DNA of 64,000 bases. Origin: Oscillospiraceae bacterium (GTDB lineage: Bacteria > Bacillota > Clostridia > Oscillospirales > Oscillospiraceae). A program made the position numbers and the translations under genes. Location: contig JAGASJ010000087.1 in NCBI GenBank assembly GCA_017621795.1, positions 1 to 64,000 on the forward strand. The letters are read 5' to 3'. The notes beneath the pieces were generated by a model. That model was not told where the DNA came from and did no database searches. It saw only the letters and a program-made list of their open reading frames with translations. Below, piece after piece: positions 7,429-15,133 of this stretch (its first letter is position 1; each line of letters begins with the position of its first letter).

Positions 7429-8550
7429 TTATTTGCCGGCGTTTTGATTTGTATCCTCAAGCGCGGCTTGCAAGGATCGGATATGCTTATGTACTTCCAG
7501 CAGCTCCTTGCGGGAGGATACACCCAGCTTTCCGTAAAGGTTGCGGTTGTGATATTTCAGGGTGGATTCCTTGATGTTCATATTTGCCATGATCTCCTTG
7601 GTGGTAACTCTGGCAACGTACGCCTCATAGATCGCTTTTTCTGCAGGCGTCAATGTTTTCAGCCCTGTCATAAAGGCTTCGATGCGCTCAGGGGCAACGA
7701 CCGTATTTTCTACCGGCTTTTTCAGCATCACGTTCGGTATGGTAATTTCGTTTTCTGAACAGCCCTGCGCCGATTCGACCTGCGTGACGATCATTTTCAG
7801 GCGCCGGTATTCGTTCATCACCAGGTGAATACCAAGCAGGAACAATTCGTTGATGATGTAGGAAACGGACAGCATTTCAAACTCAATGTGCGCAATCTGT
7901 TCGATAAACCAAACGCCGATATTGACGAACACAGCGATGGCAAGAATGGCGGCATTTGCGGTTGTTTCAATGGTTTTCTTCACCTTTGCCCGAATAATGA
8001 CCGTCACCATAGCGGCGAAGTAACCCAGCAGGTACACAAGGTACAGCGGGTGCAGAGGCCCGTAAACCTTCACAAGTGTGGAAACACCGTTTACCACCGC
8101 GAAGGAGACCTCCTTGTAGTAGATCGGCAGGATCCCCGGGCTGGCGGCAATCAAAAACACAAGGATGGACAGAGCCCCCAAAGCACCGTGCAGCCATTTG
8201 GGGTACTTGGTGCCGGAAACGTCCAGGATGATCATCAGCATCGCAAGGGGTAAAAACACCGAGCCCAGATAGGCCACACGGTTTGCCCACAGTGCCATGG
8301 TGAGGTTTGCGGACATGGCCAAGAAGGTGTAGCCGATGTTCACCACCAGCACCGATGAAAACAGCAGAACAAACCACACCTTGTTCTTGCGCACCAATAG
8401 GCAGCAGCCGATCAGAAGCAGTAAAGACAGCACGGCAGCCGATCCGTAGATGATCGTCAGGCTTGCGCTTTTCGAGCCGACAGTGCTGCATCCCGACAAA
8501 CTCATTATTAAAAACAGCAGGAACGGAACACCTGCAAATAACCTTTTCAT
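7429..8550 (-). CDS. Membrane-embedded LuxR-type transcriptional regulator
   Basis: 373 residues. The N-terminus carries a lipobox-like LSGC (about residue 20), then about seven hydrophobic helices up to residue 250. A cytoplasmic C-terminal LuxR/GerE helix-turn-helix follows (about 305-365: LTPAEKAIYE, VTTKEIMANMNIKESTLKYH). This is a one-component sensor-regulator in which a membrane domain senses a signal and the tethered HTH controls transcription. The start at 8550 is preferred because GAGGAG lies 8-10 bases upstream; the frame extends further to 8598. A palindrome at 8630-8648 and a CATACTTTT repeat upstream are candidate targets, which would link it to itself and to the divergent gene at 8810. 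The ligand is unknown. Confidence 0.82.
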   Translation of the reverse strand: MKRLFAGVPFLLFLIMSLSGCSTVGSKSASLTIIYGSAAVLSLLLLIGCCLLVRKNKVWFVLLFSSVLVVNIGYTFLAMSANLTMALWANRVAYLGSVFLPLAMLMIILDVSGTKYPKWLHGALGALSILVFLIAASPGILPIYYKEVSFAVVNGVSTLVKVYGPLHPLYLVYLLGYFAAMVTVIIRAKVKKTIETTANAAILAIAVFVNIGVWFIEQIAHIEFEMLSVSYIINELFLLGIHLVMNEYRRLKMIVTQVESAQGCSENEITIPNVMLKKPVENTVVAPERIEAFMTGLKTLTPAEKAIYEAYVARVTTKEIMANMNIKESTLKYHNRNLYGKLGVSSRKELLEVHKHIRSLQAALEDTNQNAGK

Positions 8551-8629
8551 TTTTACACTCCTCTCGATGGGATGTATCTGAAAATGCCCTATAGCCAAAA
8601 GCCATACTTTTTAAAAGAAAACACCTTAT

Positions 8630-8648
8630 CCCATACTTTTGGTATGGG
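8630..8648. promoter_or_regulatory. Palindrome upstream of the LuxR-type gene
   Basis: CCCATAC-TTTTG-GTATGGG, a perfect 7-bp dyad about 80 bases upstream of the LuxR start, with a further half-site GCCATACTTTT at 8601-8611. LuxR-type proteins bind such dyads, so it is a candidate autoregulatory site in the 259-base divergent spacer. Confidence 0.45.
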
Positions 8649-8809
8649 GACAAACGCAATAGCAACCGTTATAATGATTATACAGGCCGTGCAGGGGCAT
8701 TTTTGCATCGGAAACTGCATTTCCTGTATTATACCAAAAAATGCCGCAAATCTCAATGGCAAATGGACACATTTTGAAAAATTATAAAATTTCACAGGAG
8801 GTATTTTCT

Positions 8810-9253
8810 ATGAGCTATATTGGAAAATGGGTGTTTCATTCCATCGGTACGGTGAATGATTCAGATGAAGTGGAGTTCCTCTCTGCAGAAGAATATATGA
8901 AGGCGCCGATGCCGTATGTGGACGAATCAGACGAAGAGGCGGTGGCCGATGAGCTGAAGGAGAGACGGCAGATGGTGGGCGGTCAGATCGCGGTGTGCGA
9001 AGACGGCAAGCTGTATATGCTGATGCCTCTGCCTGAAGGGGTCTCCCGGGAGGAAGTGGATCAGGCGGTCAAGGCGGGGATCATCCAGCTGTATGACGGG
9101 ATGATGACCGATGAGCCGAAAGCGTGGGAAGAGCGCGACGGCGCGCTTTGGCTGGAAGTGGGCGAAGGTATGAGTGAGGATGGCTGGGTGCAGATCTCTG
9201 AAGAGGACGGGTATCTGCGCTTCATGACTACCCGCTATGTAAAATCGAAATAA
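8810..9253 (+). CDS. Conserved hypothetical protein
   Basis: 147 residues, acidic, with no signal peptide or membrane segment. It starts MSYIGKWVFHSIG, and the middle has two short beta-type segments (GKLYMLMPLPEG, GALWLEVGEGM). The fold looks like a small beta-barrel or lipocalin-like module, but I do not recognise the family. An ideal AGGAGG is 8 bases before the ATG at 8810, which therefore beats the longer frame from 8741. It opens a run of five closely spaced plus-strand genes ending at 12407. Function unknown. Confidence 0.75.
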   Translation: MSYIGKWVFHSIGTVNDSDEVEFLSAEEYMKAPMPYVDESDEEAVADELKERRQMVGGQIAVCEDGKLYMLMPLPEGVSREEVDQAVKAGIIQLYDGMMTDEPKAWEERDGALWLEVGEGMSEDGWVQISEEDGYLRFMTTRYVKSK

Positions 9254-9269
9254 ACAGGAGGCGTGAAAG

Positions 9270-9869
9270 ATGTCATTGTTTGATTCTCTGAAAAAAAGCG
9301 CAGGGTTTGCCCTGAAAAAAGAGGCCACAAAGGCGGTAAATGATGCGGTCCAATCCGTGGGGAAGGGCAGAAACCGTTCCGAAAGCTTTACTTTTACAGC
9401 GCTTCCTGCCAATGTGGCAGAGCTGCAGGCATTGCCCGAGGCCGCTTTAGACTCCGCATTTAAGACAACGGCGCTGACCATTTTGGCGCTGTGCCGTTAC
9501 GAACAGAGCCCGGACGAGGCTGTTGAAATGCTGAATTTCCTGAAAGGTCCGGCAGAGGTCAGCACATACGAAAAGCAGTTTATTCGGGAGCGACTGCAGG
9601 GAAAAGCCTATATTCCCCGTTCCTATTTGACCGGTGCAACCCCTCAAAACGGCTATAAGCCCAACACCCCCTATACCGTCACGGTCAGCGAAACACCCTA
9701 TTCCTTCGACAATGAGAACTGGGCAACGCTGTATGTGACAAGCGGCGGCGCGGACAATCCCAGACCCATCAAGCTGCGCAAGAAGCCGTCAACCGGCCAG
9801 TGGTTTTTAAACGACATCCAATGCCTTGCTGAAATTCGCGTTCCTGTGGAAGAGGATCCGTGGGCGTGA
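9270..9869 (+). CDS. Conserved hypothetical protein (possibly DUF6935-like)
   Basis: 199 residues, cytoplasmic by sequence. The amphipathic N-terminus MSLFDSLKKSAGFALKKEATKAV is followed by an alpha-helical part (60-115, ALPEAALDSAFKTTALTILALCRY) and a beta-rich end (140-195) with PIKLRKKPSTGQWFLND. The layout resembles a family of small Firmicute proteins annotated as DUF6935; I recall this from memory and cannot confirm it. AGGAGG lies 8 bases before the ATG, 16 bases after the previous stop. It overlaps the next gene by 10 bases, suggesting translational coupling. Confidence 0.75.
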   Translation: MSLFDSLKKSAGFALKKEATKAVNDAVQSVGKGRNRSESFTFTALPANVAELQALPEAALDSAFKTTALTILALCRYEQSPDEAVEMLNFLKGPAEVSTYEKQFIRERLQGKAYIPRSYLTGATPQNGYKPNTPYTVTVSETPYSFDNENWATLYVTSGGADNPRPIKLRKKPSTGQWFLNDIQCLAEIRVPVEEDPWA

Positions 9870-10306
9870 GCGAATGGTTTGAAAATGGCACCCTCCGTGT
9901 GTTGGTGCCTTCGGGCTGGGCGATTTTTCGCGGCATTGACAGCGAATGCAGGGTGACCCCCAAGAAGCTGCACATCTTCAGGAATGCAAAGCTGGAGACA
10001 GATATATTTACCCACGCCGGCATTACGGTTTGTTTTTTTGACAAGACCGACTATTATATTTCTCCAAAATTTTTCTATGATCAGGTAGCAGACATACAGC
10101 CGTTTGTGCTGGGTGCATACGCTTGGGAGGGATACACCTGTACCAGCTTCGGTTATCCCTATACGATGCTGGAGGCACGGCATGATGGATGTGTCTTTCA
10201 GGTAATGATCCTGATGAAAAACGGAGAACACGAAATTTCCCTTGATGATGCAGATGTAAAAACAATTTTGGAAAGTATCACACCCATAAACCGTGAGGAA
10301 TTATAG
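9860..10306 (+). CDS. Hypothetical protein, GTG start
   Basis: 148 residues with no signal peptide. It begins at GTG 9860 inside the end of the previous gene (10-base overlap), with GGAAGAGGA just upstream. The sequence has a short beta start (LRVLVPSGWAIFRG) and a C-terminal DADVKTILESITPI helix. That pattern is seen in small proteins related to a PsbP/DUF1795-like fold (a predicted amphiphile-binding module), but this is only an impression. It sits just before two lipoprotein genes. Confidence 0.65.
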   Translation: MGVSEWFENGTLRVLVPSGWAIFRGIDSECRVTPKKLHIFRNAKLETDIFTHAGITVCFFDKTDYYISPKFFYDQVADIQPFVLGAYAWEGYTCTSFGYPYTMLEARHDGCVFQVMILMKNGEHEISLDDADVKTILESITPINREEL

Positions 10307-10307
10307 T

Positions 10308-10973
10308 ATGAAGAAGGTATTATCTATTCTTTTGGTAGGTCTGTTGGTTTTGTCGCTGACAGCGTGCGGCGGTGGAAAGGATGTTCGCCCCTCCGACACG
10401 GATCATACGACCCAACCGGCACCGGAAATAGATTCTGAACCCCAGGGAGCGATCAAACCCGCCGAGAACGGCGTATTAACCATCAGCCTTGAAAGTGTGG
10501 CCATCGTGGTGAACGGAACGGCGGTACCGATGCCCTATCGACTGGGGGACCTGGAAAAAGCGGGTGTTCCCGAGGACGAATCCCGAAGGGCGATCACACT
10601 GGCACCGGGAGACTTTTTCTCCGCAAATCTCTTTTTGGATGAAAATGAGGATTATTTGATCAGCCCCGCATACTACAATGGGGAAGAGCAGACCATCACC
10701 ATGGCCGATGCTCAGGCGGAGGAGATCACCATGATCACTTATTCCGAAACGCCTGTGGATCAGAGGGTGTCCCTGCTGGGTGTCACCTTCGGTATGGAAA
10801 AGGGCGATGTGCGGGCAATGCTGGGCGAGCCGATGTATGATAACGGCGACTATTTTGAGTGGGAGATCGCGGTGTCTCATTACGGTTATAAGGGCACCTT
10901 CTGCATTTACTTCACCGATAGCACGGAAGATGCAGGTGCATCCCAAATCGACCTGACGTTCATTGGGAAATAA
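10308..10973 (+). CDS. Lipoprotein with a BamE/SmpA-like C-terminal segment
   Basis: 221 residues. The type II signal peptide MKKVLSILLVGLLVLSLTAC puts the lipidated Cys at residue 20, followed by a GGG linker and a disordered Asp/Pro-rich spacer. Near the C-terminus, VTFGMEKGDVRAMLGEPMY resembles the helix-loop of SmpA/OmlA/BamE-like beta-lactamase-inhibitor folds, which occur in many Firmicute lipoproteins. The ATG at 10308 is 1 base beyond the previous stop, with GTGAGGAA upstream. It should sit on the outer face of the membrane; the partner is unknown. Confidence 0.78.
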   Translation: MKKVLSILLVGLLVLSLTACGGGKDVRPSDTDHTTQPAPEIDSEPQGAIKPAENGVLTISLESVAIVVNGTAVPMPYRLGDLEKAGVPEDESRRAITLAPGDFFSANLFLDENEDYLISPAYYNGEEQTITMADAQAEEITMITYSETPVDQRVSLLGVTFGMEKGDVRAMLGEPMYDNGDYFEWEIAVSHYGYKGTFCIYFTDSTEDAGASQIDLTFIGK

Positions 10974-11102
10974 TCGGATTTTTGAAAACCGCAAAACATT
11001 AAAGGACCAATAAAACGGGCATATACGCGCCAAAATGGACGATGATCACCGGGGAGAAGGGCGGCTTGACCCCAATGCCCCGGGTTTTGGAAAGGAATCG
11101 TT

Positions 11103-12407
11103 ATGAAGAAAATAATTTGTTTGCTGCTTTGCGTAGGACTGCTTTTGTGCATAACGGCTTGCCAAAAGAAGGGGGAAGCCCCCGGGGAGACGGAAAGCGG
11201 CACTGTAGCAGAGGATCAGGTACCCACCGAAGATCCCGAAACTAAACAGGACGGGGACACCGCCGAAATAAAGCTGCTGACATTGGAAAAGGCGCTGTAT
11301 GCCAATTTTGAATGGGTAGACGATTATAACGGGACGCTGGTACGCAGCGAATATTCCTGTGTAACGCTGGGGCAGGAGGACGCAGATACGTATCCCGAAA
11401 TGGCCCAGGTGCTCCGTCAAATCGCTGCCGCACAGGAAAATGCCATGCTGGACGAGTTTTCCATCCTGGCCACCACTGCCCGGGAAGAATTTGCTGCAAA
11501 TCGGGATGGCTTTGAGACCTATACTTCGCTTCTGAATGTGCAGGTGCGCCGTGCGGACAGCGTTGTGGTGAGCCTGCTGTCGGACTCCTATTTGTATTGC
11601 GGCGGGGTCGGGAATTACAGAGCCCTTCACGGGAGCAATTATGACCCCCAAAGCGGTAAGATACTGGAACTGAAGGACGTGGTCAAGGAGATCAACGGCG
11701 ACCTGGCTTTGGCGGTGCAGGAGGAATTGACCGGTCATATATGGACAGGGGAATTCTATTCTGAATCCGCTGTGGAAGACTATTTCGCAAGTATGCCCGA
11801 TGACGGCATCAGCTGGACGGTGGACTACATCGGCGTGACCTTCTACTTTGCACCCGGGGACCTGTGTGATGAAGGCGCAATGACCGCAACCGTCTCCTTT
11901 GCCGAGCATCCGGAGCTGTTCAATGAAAAATATATGACAGCCCCCACCGCGTATACAGTGGAATTGCCGCAGGATATATCCTTCTTTACACAGTTGGATG
12001 GGGACAGTGCGTTGGAAGAAATCGCTGTATCCGGCCTCTATGACGCACAGCGGAATAATTATACATCCTATGGCATTTATACCGATACGGACGGTCAGTA
12101 TTATGAAGCGGAATGCTATACCCACGCCCTGCATCCCTATTACGTCAAGGCGGCAGAGGGACATTATCTGTACCTGTTCTGCGAGGACCTTGAAGAGGAA
12201 TGGCGGCAGATGCGGCTGATGGTTTTCAGTCTGAATGAGGACGGCAGTGTGACAAAGTCCGGCGAGATGAATCTGAGCCCCTCCTGGCGCACATACAATC
12301 AATTCGTTGTACCAACCGATCCCGGCAATCTCATTTTGGACGATGCTGACAATGACATCCAAAACGCATTGTTTGTAGTTGGCAGCAACGGACTGCCCGG
12401 TAAATAA
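11103..12407 (+). CDS. Lipoprotein with DUF3298/DUF4163-like domain
   Basis: 434 residues. The signal peptide ends in the lipobox ITAC (Cys at 20). A Glu/Thr-rich linker leads to a domain at about 100-290 with features of DUF4163/DUF3298 (RsiV/PdaC-type): repression of beta strands by GNYRALHGSNYDPQSGKIL, then ELKDVV, and WTVDYIGVTFYFAPGDL. In other proteins these domains bind or accompany cell-wall enzymes. The C-terminal third (300-430) resembles an FG-GAP-like or integrin-type single module (LDGDSALEEIAV). GGAAAGGAA precedes the ATG. A hairpin follows at 12414. It ends the five-gene run that starts at 8810. Confidence 0.75.
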   Translation: MKKIICLLLCVGLLLCITACQKKGEAPGETESGTVAEDQVPTEDPETKQDGDTAEIKLLTLEKALYANFEWVDDYNGTLVRSEYSCVTLGQEDADTYPEMAQVLRQIAAAQENAMLDEFSILATTAREEFAANRDGFETYTSLLNVQVRRADSVVVSLLSDSYLYCGGVGNYRALHGSNYDPQSGKILELKDVVKEINGDLALAVQEELTGHIWTGEFYSESAVEDYFASMPDDGISWTVDYIGVTFYFAPGDLCDEGAMTATVSFAEHPELFNEKYMTAPTAYTVELPQDISFFTQLDGDSALEEIAVSGLYDAQRNNYTSYGIYTDTDGQYYEAECYTHALHPYYVKAAEGHYLYLFCEDLEEEWRQMRLMVFSLNEDGSVTKSGEMNLSPSWRTYNQFVVPTDPGNLILDDADNDIQNALFVVGSNGLPGK

Positions 12408-12413
12408 AGTATT

Positions 12414-12443
12414 GCGGGTGGCGGAATATTTTCCGCCACCCGC
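12414..12443 (+). terminator. Hairpin terminator-like structure after the lipoprotein gene
   Basis: Perfect 11-bp stem GCGGGTGGCGG/CCGCCACCCGC with loop AATATTTT, 7 bases after the stop codon. No T-run follows on the plus strand, so termination would be weak or factor-assisted. Confidence 0.5.
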
Positions 12444-12490
12444 CTTAGAGTGTCAAAGAGCCTCCAAACCGTCAAAACATAATGATTGTA

Positions 12491-12570
12491 GGGGACGGGT
12501 CTCCCGTCCCCAATGCCATTAAGTTTGTGTCATTGCGAACCAGGCGACGTGGGAATCCGTTTTCTTGCGG
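12491..12570. repeat. Dispersed intergenic palindromes (GGGGACGGG hairpin and REP copy 2)
   Basis: 12491-12511 is a perfect hairpin GGGGACGGG-TCT-CCCGTCCCC. 12528-12570 is the second copy of the repeat seen at 951-998, in the other orientation, beginning TGTCATTGCGAACCAGG and ending at AATCCGTTTTC. Such composite palindromes are common between clostridial genes. Confidence 0.6.
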
Positions 12571-12595
12571 TACAAAGCACCTCGCCGCTATGATT

Positions 12596-12859
12596 TTATG
12601 TTTGCGTATCCTGTATTTCCGGCAGCAGCTCCATACGGAGCATATAATCAAGAAGTGCTTTGCTCAAAAATTCTTTAGAAACAAAGGCATCCTCAGCCGG
12701 CTCTGCAGGGGCAAAATGGGCGCAGATTTTTGCATCCGGTTTTTTGCCTATCGGATTTGCAAAGGTGCAATGCCCGCAGCAAACCCGAAAAATACGCCGC
12801 TTATCAAACGTATAATGCTGCCTGAAATAGGCGCAATTTTTACAAAATTTATTTTCCAT
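12596..12859 (-). CDS. Small cysteine-rich protein, divergent from an XRE gene
   Basis: 87 residues with a compact Cys-rich N-terminus: CKNC near residue 6, CCGHC near 28 and a further Cys near 45. This is consistent with a small zinc-binding or iron-sulfur-like knuckle. The rest is helical (EAFVSKEFLSKALLDYMLRMELL-type composition). The ATG at 12859 has AGGTG 7 bases upstream. It faces the XRE regulator at 12950 across twin operators, so it is probably the repressor's target and may modulate it. Family not recognised. Confidence 0.65.
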   Translation of the reverse strand: MENKFCKNCAYFRQHYTFDKRRIFRVCCGHCTFANPIGKKPDAKICAHFAPAEPAEDAFVSKEFLSKALLDYMLRMELLPEIQDTQT

Positions 12860-12880
12860 AGGAATCACCTCACAACTATT

Positions 12881-12924
12881 ATAGAGTTTATAACTCTAAA
12901 AGTCAATAGAGTTATAAACTCTAT
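12881..12924. promoter_or_regulatory. Twin palindromic operators between divergent XRE and Cys-rich genes
   Basis: ATAGAGTTTATAACTCTA (12881-12898) and TAGAGTTATAAACTCTAT (12907-12924) are mirror copies. Each is itself a near-perfect dyad (TAGAGTT/AACTCTA), and their centres are about 26 bases apart, between two and three helical turns. They lie between the two start codons. They are the evident binding sites of the XRE protein. Confidence 0.75.
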
Positions 12925-12949
12925 GCTATGCTATCGGCGAGGTGATTTT

Positions 12950-13174
12950 ATGAGCTATTCCGGCAGAATCAGAGCCTTGCGCGAGGACAACGATATGACA
13001 CAGGCAAAAGTAGCTCAGCTTTTGCAGGTGGGGCAGAAAACTTATTCAGACTACGAACTGGGCAAAACCCGAATCCCTGTAGACAGCCTGATTGTGTTGG
13101 CAAGGCTATATAATGTCAGTATGGATTATATTTGCGGAATCAGTGATATACGCAGTCCTTTCCCTAAAAAATAG
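12950..13174 (+). CDS. XRE-family transcriptional regulator
   Basis: A 74-residue single-domain Cro/CI helix-turn-helix protein: IRALREDNDMTQAKVAQLL, then the recognition helix VGQKTYSDYELGKTRIPV, ending LARLYNVSMDYICGISD. The ATG at 12950 is preceded by GAGGTGAT; the longer frame from 12482 runs through repeat DNA and the antisense Cys-rich gene. It is divergent from that gene, with two palindromic operators between them, so autoregulation is likely. A related but broken copy follows at 13253. Confidence 0.87.
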   Translation: MSYSGRIRALREDNDMTQAKVAQLLQVGQKTYSDYELGKTRIPVDSLIVLARLYNVSMDYICGISDIRSPFPKK

Positions 13175-13252
13175 AAATTGTGCTTATAGGCAAGTGAATG
13201 GCCCGCAAAGACCCCCTGCAAAATTACACAATTGTATTTTGAGATGAGCAAT

Positions 13253-13456
13253 ATGATATACAGACGCATACGGGATTAAAGAGAGGATCAGGACCTATCT
13301 CAAAAGCAGGTCGCGCAAATGCTGGGGATGTCTCAGACCGGGTATTCCAAATACGAAACGGGAGAAAACGATATTCCCACAGCAATACTGATCAAGCTTG
13401 CGGATTTTTATAAAACTTCTATAGATTATCTGCTTGGCAGGACCGACAAAAAATAA
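13253..13456 (+). pseudogene. XRE-family regulator broken by a nonsense codon
   Basis: Reading 13253-13456 in one frame gives MIYRRIRD-stop-REDQDLSQKQVAQML, then MSQTGYSKYETGENDIP and ending FYKTSIDYLLGRTDKK. The stop (TAA at 13277) stands where homologues, including the intact neighbour at 12950, have Leu (IRxLRED). A single TTA-to-TAA change would explain it. The rest of the frame is intact, so the loss looks recent. The downstream Met is past the first helix, so no functional domain could be made from it. It may instead be a sequencing error. Confidence 0.75.
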
Positions 13457-13584
13457 TCGGATTTGCAAGTGGGGCAGTATGCAATCAGCATTATACGCAA
13501 AGAAGTACACTTTGCAGAAAGCGAATTATATGATTGCTCGTCAATGTAGTTGGTTTTGTGCAACAACTCAAGCTAAGAACCTGT

Positions 13585-13697
13585 TTCACTCGCAATGATG
13601 CGATGTTTGCCACAAAAACATTAGGCGAAGCCGACATCATTAGCGTCAGCGGCATCATTAGTGAAACGACATCATTTGCCGAAGGCAAACATCATTC
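13585..13697 (-). repeat. Mini-hairpin array with CATCATT linkers (array 2)
   Basis: Four copies of (A/G)CATCATT start at 13634, 13652, 13669 and 13689, a 17-20 base period. Between them lie short self-complementary inserts: GGC-GAA-GCC, GC-GTCA-GC, GT-GAA-AC and TTTGCC-GAA-GGCAAA. Further left are CGC-AATGAT-GCG and TTTG-CCA-CAAA. On the minus strand, reading away from tRNA-Ala, the loops are TTC, TTC, TGAC, TTC, like those of array 1. Several stems are only 2-3 bp, so the periodic linker is the stronger signal. It lies immediately beyond the tRNA-Ala terminator. Confidence 0.65.
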
Positions 13698-13739
13698 AAA
13701 AAAGCCTAATTTGTCAGGTAGACAAATTAGGCTTTTTTG
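13698..13739 (-). terminator. Terminator of tRNA-Ala
   Basis: AAAAAGCCTAATTTGT pairs with ACAAATTAGGCTTTTT around loop CAGGTAG, a 16-bp stem whose A/T outer ends give T-runs on both strands. It directly follows the 3' end of the minus-strand tRNA. Confidence 0.88.
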
Positions 13740-13740
13740 T

Positions 13741-13816
13741 TGGTGGACTTGAGGAGATTCGAACTCCCGACCCCCACAATGCGAATGTGGTGCGCTCCCA
13801 ACTGCGCTACAAGCCC
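13741..13816 (-). tRNA. tRNA-Ala (anticodon CGC)
   Basis: The acceptor stem GGGCTTG/CAAGTCC has the diagnostic G3-U70 pair of alanine tRNAs; discriminator A and encoded CCA (13743-13741 on the minus strand). The anticodon arm CCACA-TTCGCAT-TGTGG presents CGC, reading GCG. Confidence 0.93.
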
Positions 13817-13957
13817 GTAACACGAAAGATTATAACGCCGGGAAAAGAGGATGTCAAGATTTTGAGCGGGAAAATCCCCGGGCTTTTTTGAAAAATCGGT
13901 AGCCATAGGGGAAAAAGTGTGCTACAATAGGCAAAACGTTGCATTAGGGAGAGAAAG

Positions 13958-15133
13958 ATGTATTCGCTGTTGCTTTCGGTTATTTATCTGTCCTTTGTCA
14001 GCTTAGGCCTGCCGGACTCTTTGCTGGGCTCCGCGTGGCCGGTGATGCACGGGCAGTTTGGCGCAACCCCCTCGGATATGGGGATGATCACCATGGTGAT
14101 GTCCTTCTGCACCGTTATTTCCAGTCTGACCTCCGACCGAATGACCAAACGGTTTTCTGTCCGATGGGTAACGCTCGGCAGTGTGGTGCTTTCCGCTGTT
14201 TCGCTGATCGGCTATTCTTATGCCACCCGGTTTTGGATGCTGATAGCGCTGGCAGTGCCCTACGGCTTGGCCGGGGGTGCCATTGACGCGGCGCTGAATA
14301 ATTATGTTGCGCTGCACTACAATTCCAGGCACATGAGCTGGCTGCACAGCTTTTGGGGCGTGGGCACCATCATCAGCCCCTTTATTATGAGCCGCGCCCT
14401 GACCGTGGGTGTATGGAACGACGGCTATACCTGGACGGCATACTGTCAGCTTGCCATCGCCCTTGTTTTGGTGATTGCACTGCCGTTATGGAAGGTCAAT
14501 CAGGGCAAAAATCAGGATGTAGAGACGGCCAAAAAAAGTGTGGGAATCAGGGGCGCACTGAAGATCAAGGGCGTACCTTATCAGCTTTTGGGCTTTCTCG
14601 GCTACTGTGCCGCGGAGGCGACAGCTATGGGCTGGTCTGCCACCTACTTTGTGGAAGTAAAGGGCATTGGAGAGGAACCGGCGGCGGCACTGGCGTCCCT
14701 GTTTTTCATCGGCCTGACCGCAGGGCGGTTTTTGGGCGGCTTTTTGATGGATCGGGTGGGGGACCGCAATATGATCCGCCTGGGTACAGGTATTTCCCTT
14801 GCGGGAATTATACTGCTGATGCTGCCTGTGGAAAATACGGCGTTTACCCTTACGGGCTTTGTAATGATCGGCCTTGGCTTTGCCCCGATCTATCCCTGTA
14901 TTATTCACGCAACCCCCGATCATTTCGGCGCGGAAAATTCCGGCGCCATTATCGGAATGGAGATGGCCGGCGCCTATATCGGCTCGACCTTTATGCCGCC
15001 GCTTTACGGGATGCTGGGCGGCCTTTTGGGCTTTGGAATTATGCCCTTGTTTTTGGCGATTTTTGTGGGTCTGATGATCGTGATGACGGAAAAGACCTTC
15101 CGCATCACAGCCCGTTTGGAGGAGCAAAAATGA
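13958..15133 (+). CDS. Major facilitator superfamily transporter
   Basis: 391 residues with 12 hydrophobic helices. The first helix starts at residue 3 (LLLSVIYLSFVSLGLPDSLLG), the loop after helix 2 is SDRMTKRF, and the second half repeats the pattern as DRVGDRNMIR. That pseudo-twofold layout fits a proton-coupled MFS permease near the sugar/FucP-like branch, but the substrate cannot be read from sequence. It opens a compact four-gene plus-strand operon and overlaps the next start by 4 bases (ATGA). A GGGAGAG ribosome site lies before the ATG; TACAAT at about 13922 is a possible -10. Confidence 0.85.
   Translation: MYSLLLSVIYLSFVSLGLPDSLLGSAWPVMHGQFGATPSDMGMITMVMSFCTVISSLTSDRMTKRFSVRWVTLGSVVLSAVSLIGYSYATRFWMLIALAVPYGLAGGAIDAALNNYVALHYNSRHMSWLHSFWGVGTIISPFIMSRALTVGVWNDGYTWTAYCQLAIALVLVIALPLWKVNQGKNQDVETAKKSVGIRGALKIKGVPYQLLGFLGYCAAEATAMGWSATYFVEVKGIGEEPAAALASLFFIGLTAGRFLGGFLMDRVGDRNMIRLGTGISLAGIILLMLPVENTAFTLTGFVMIGLGFAPIYPCIIHATPDHFGAENSGAIIGMEMAGAYIGSTFMPPLYGMLGGLLGFGIMPLFLAIFVGLMIVMTEKTFRITARLEEQK

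Noticed and set aside
11046..12362. 438-codon minus-strand frame
   Set aside because: Antisense to the DUF3298-like lipoprotein gene, with no ribosome site and no recognisable domain.
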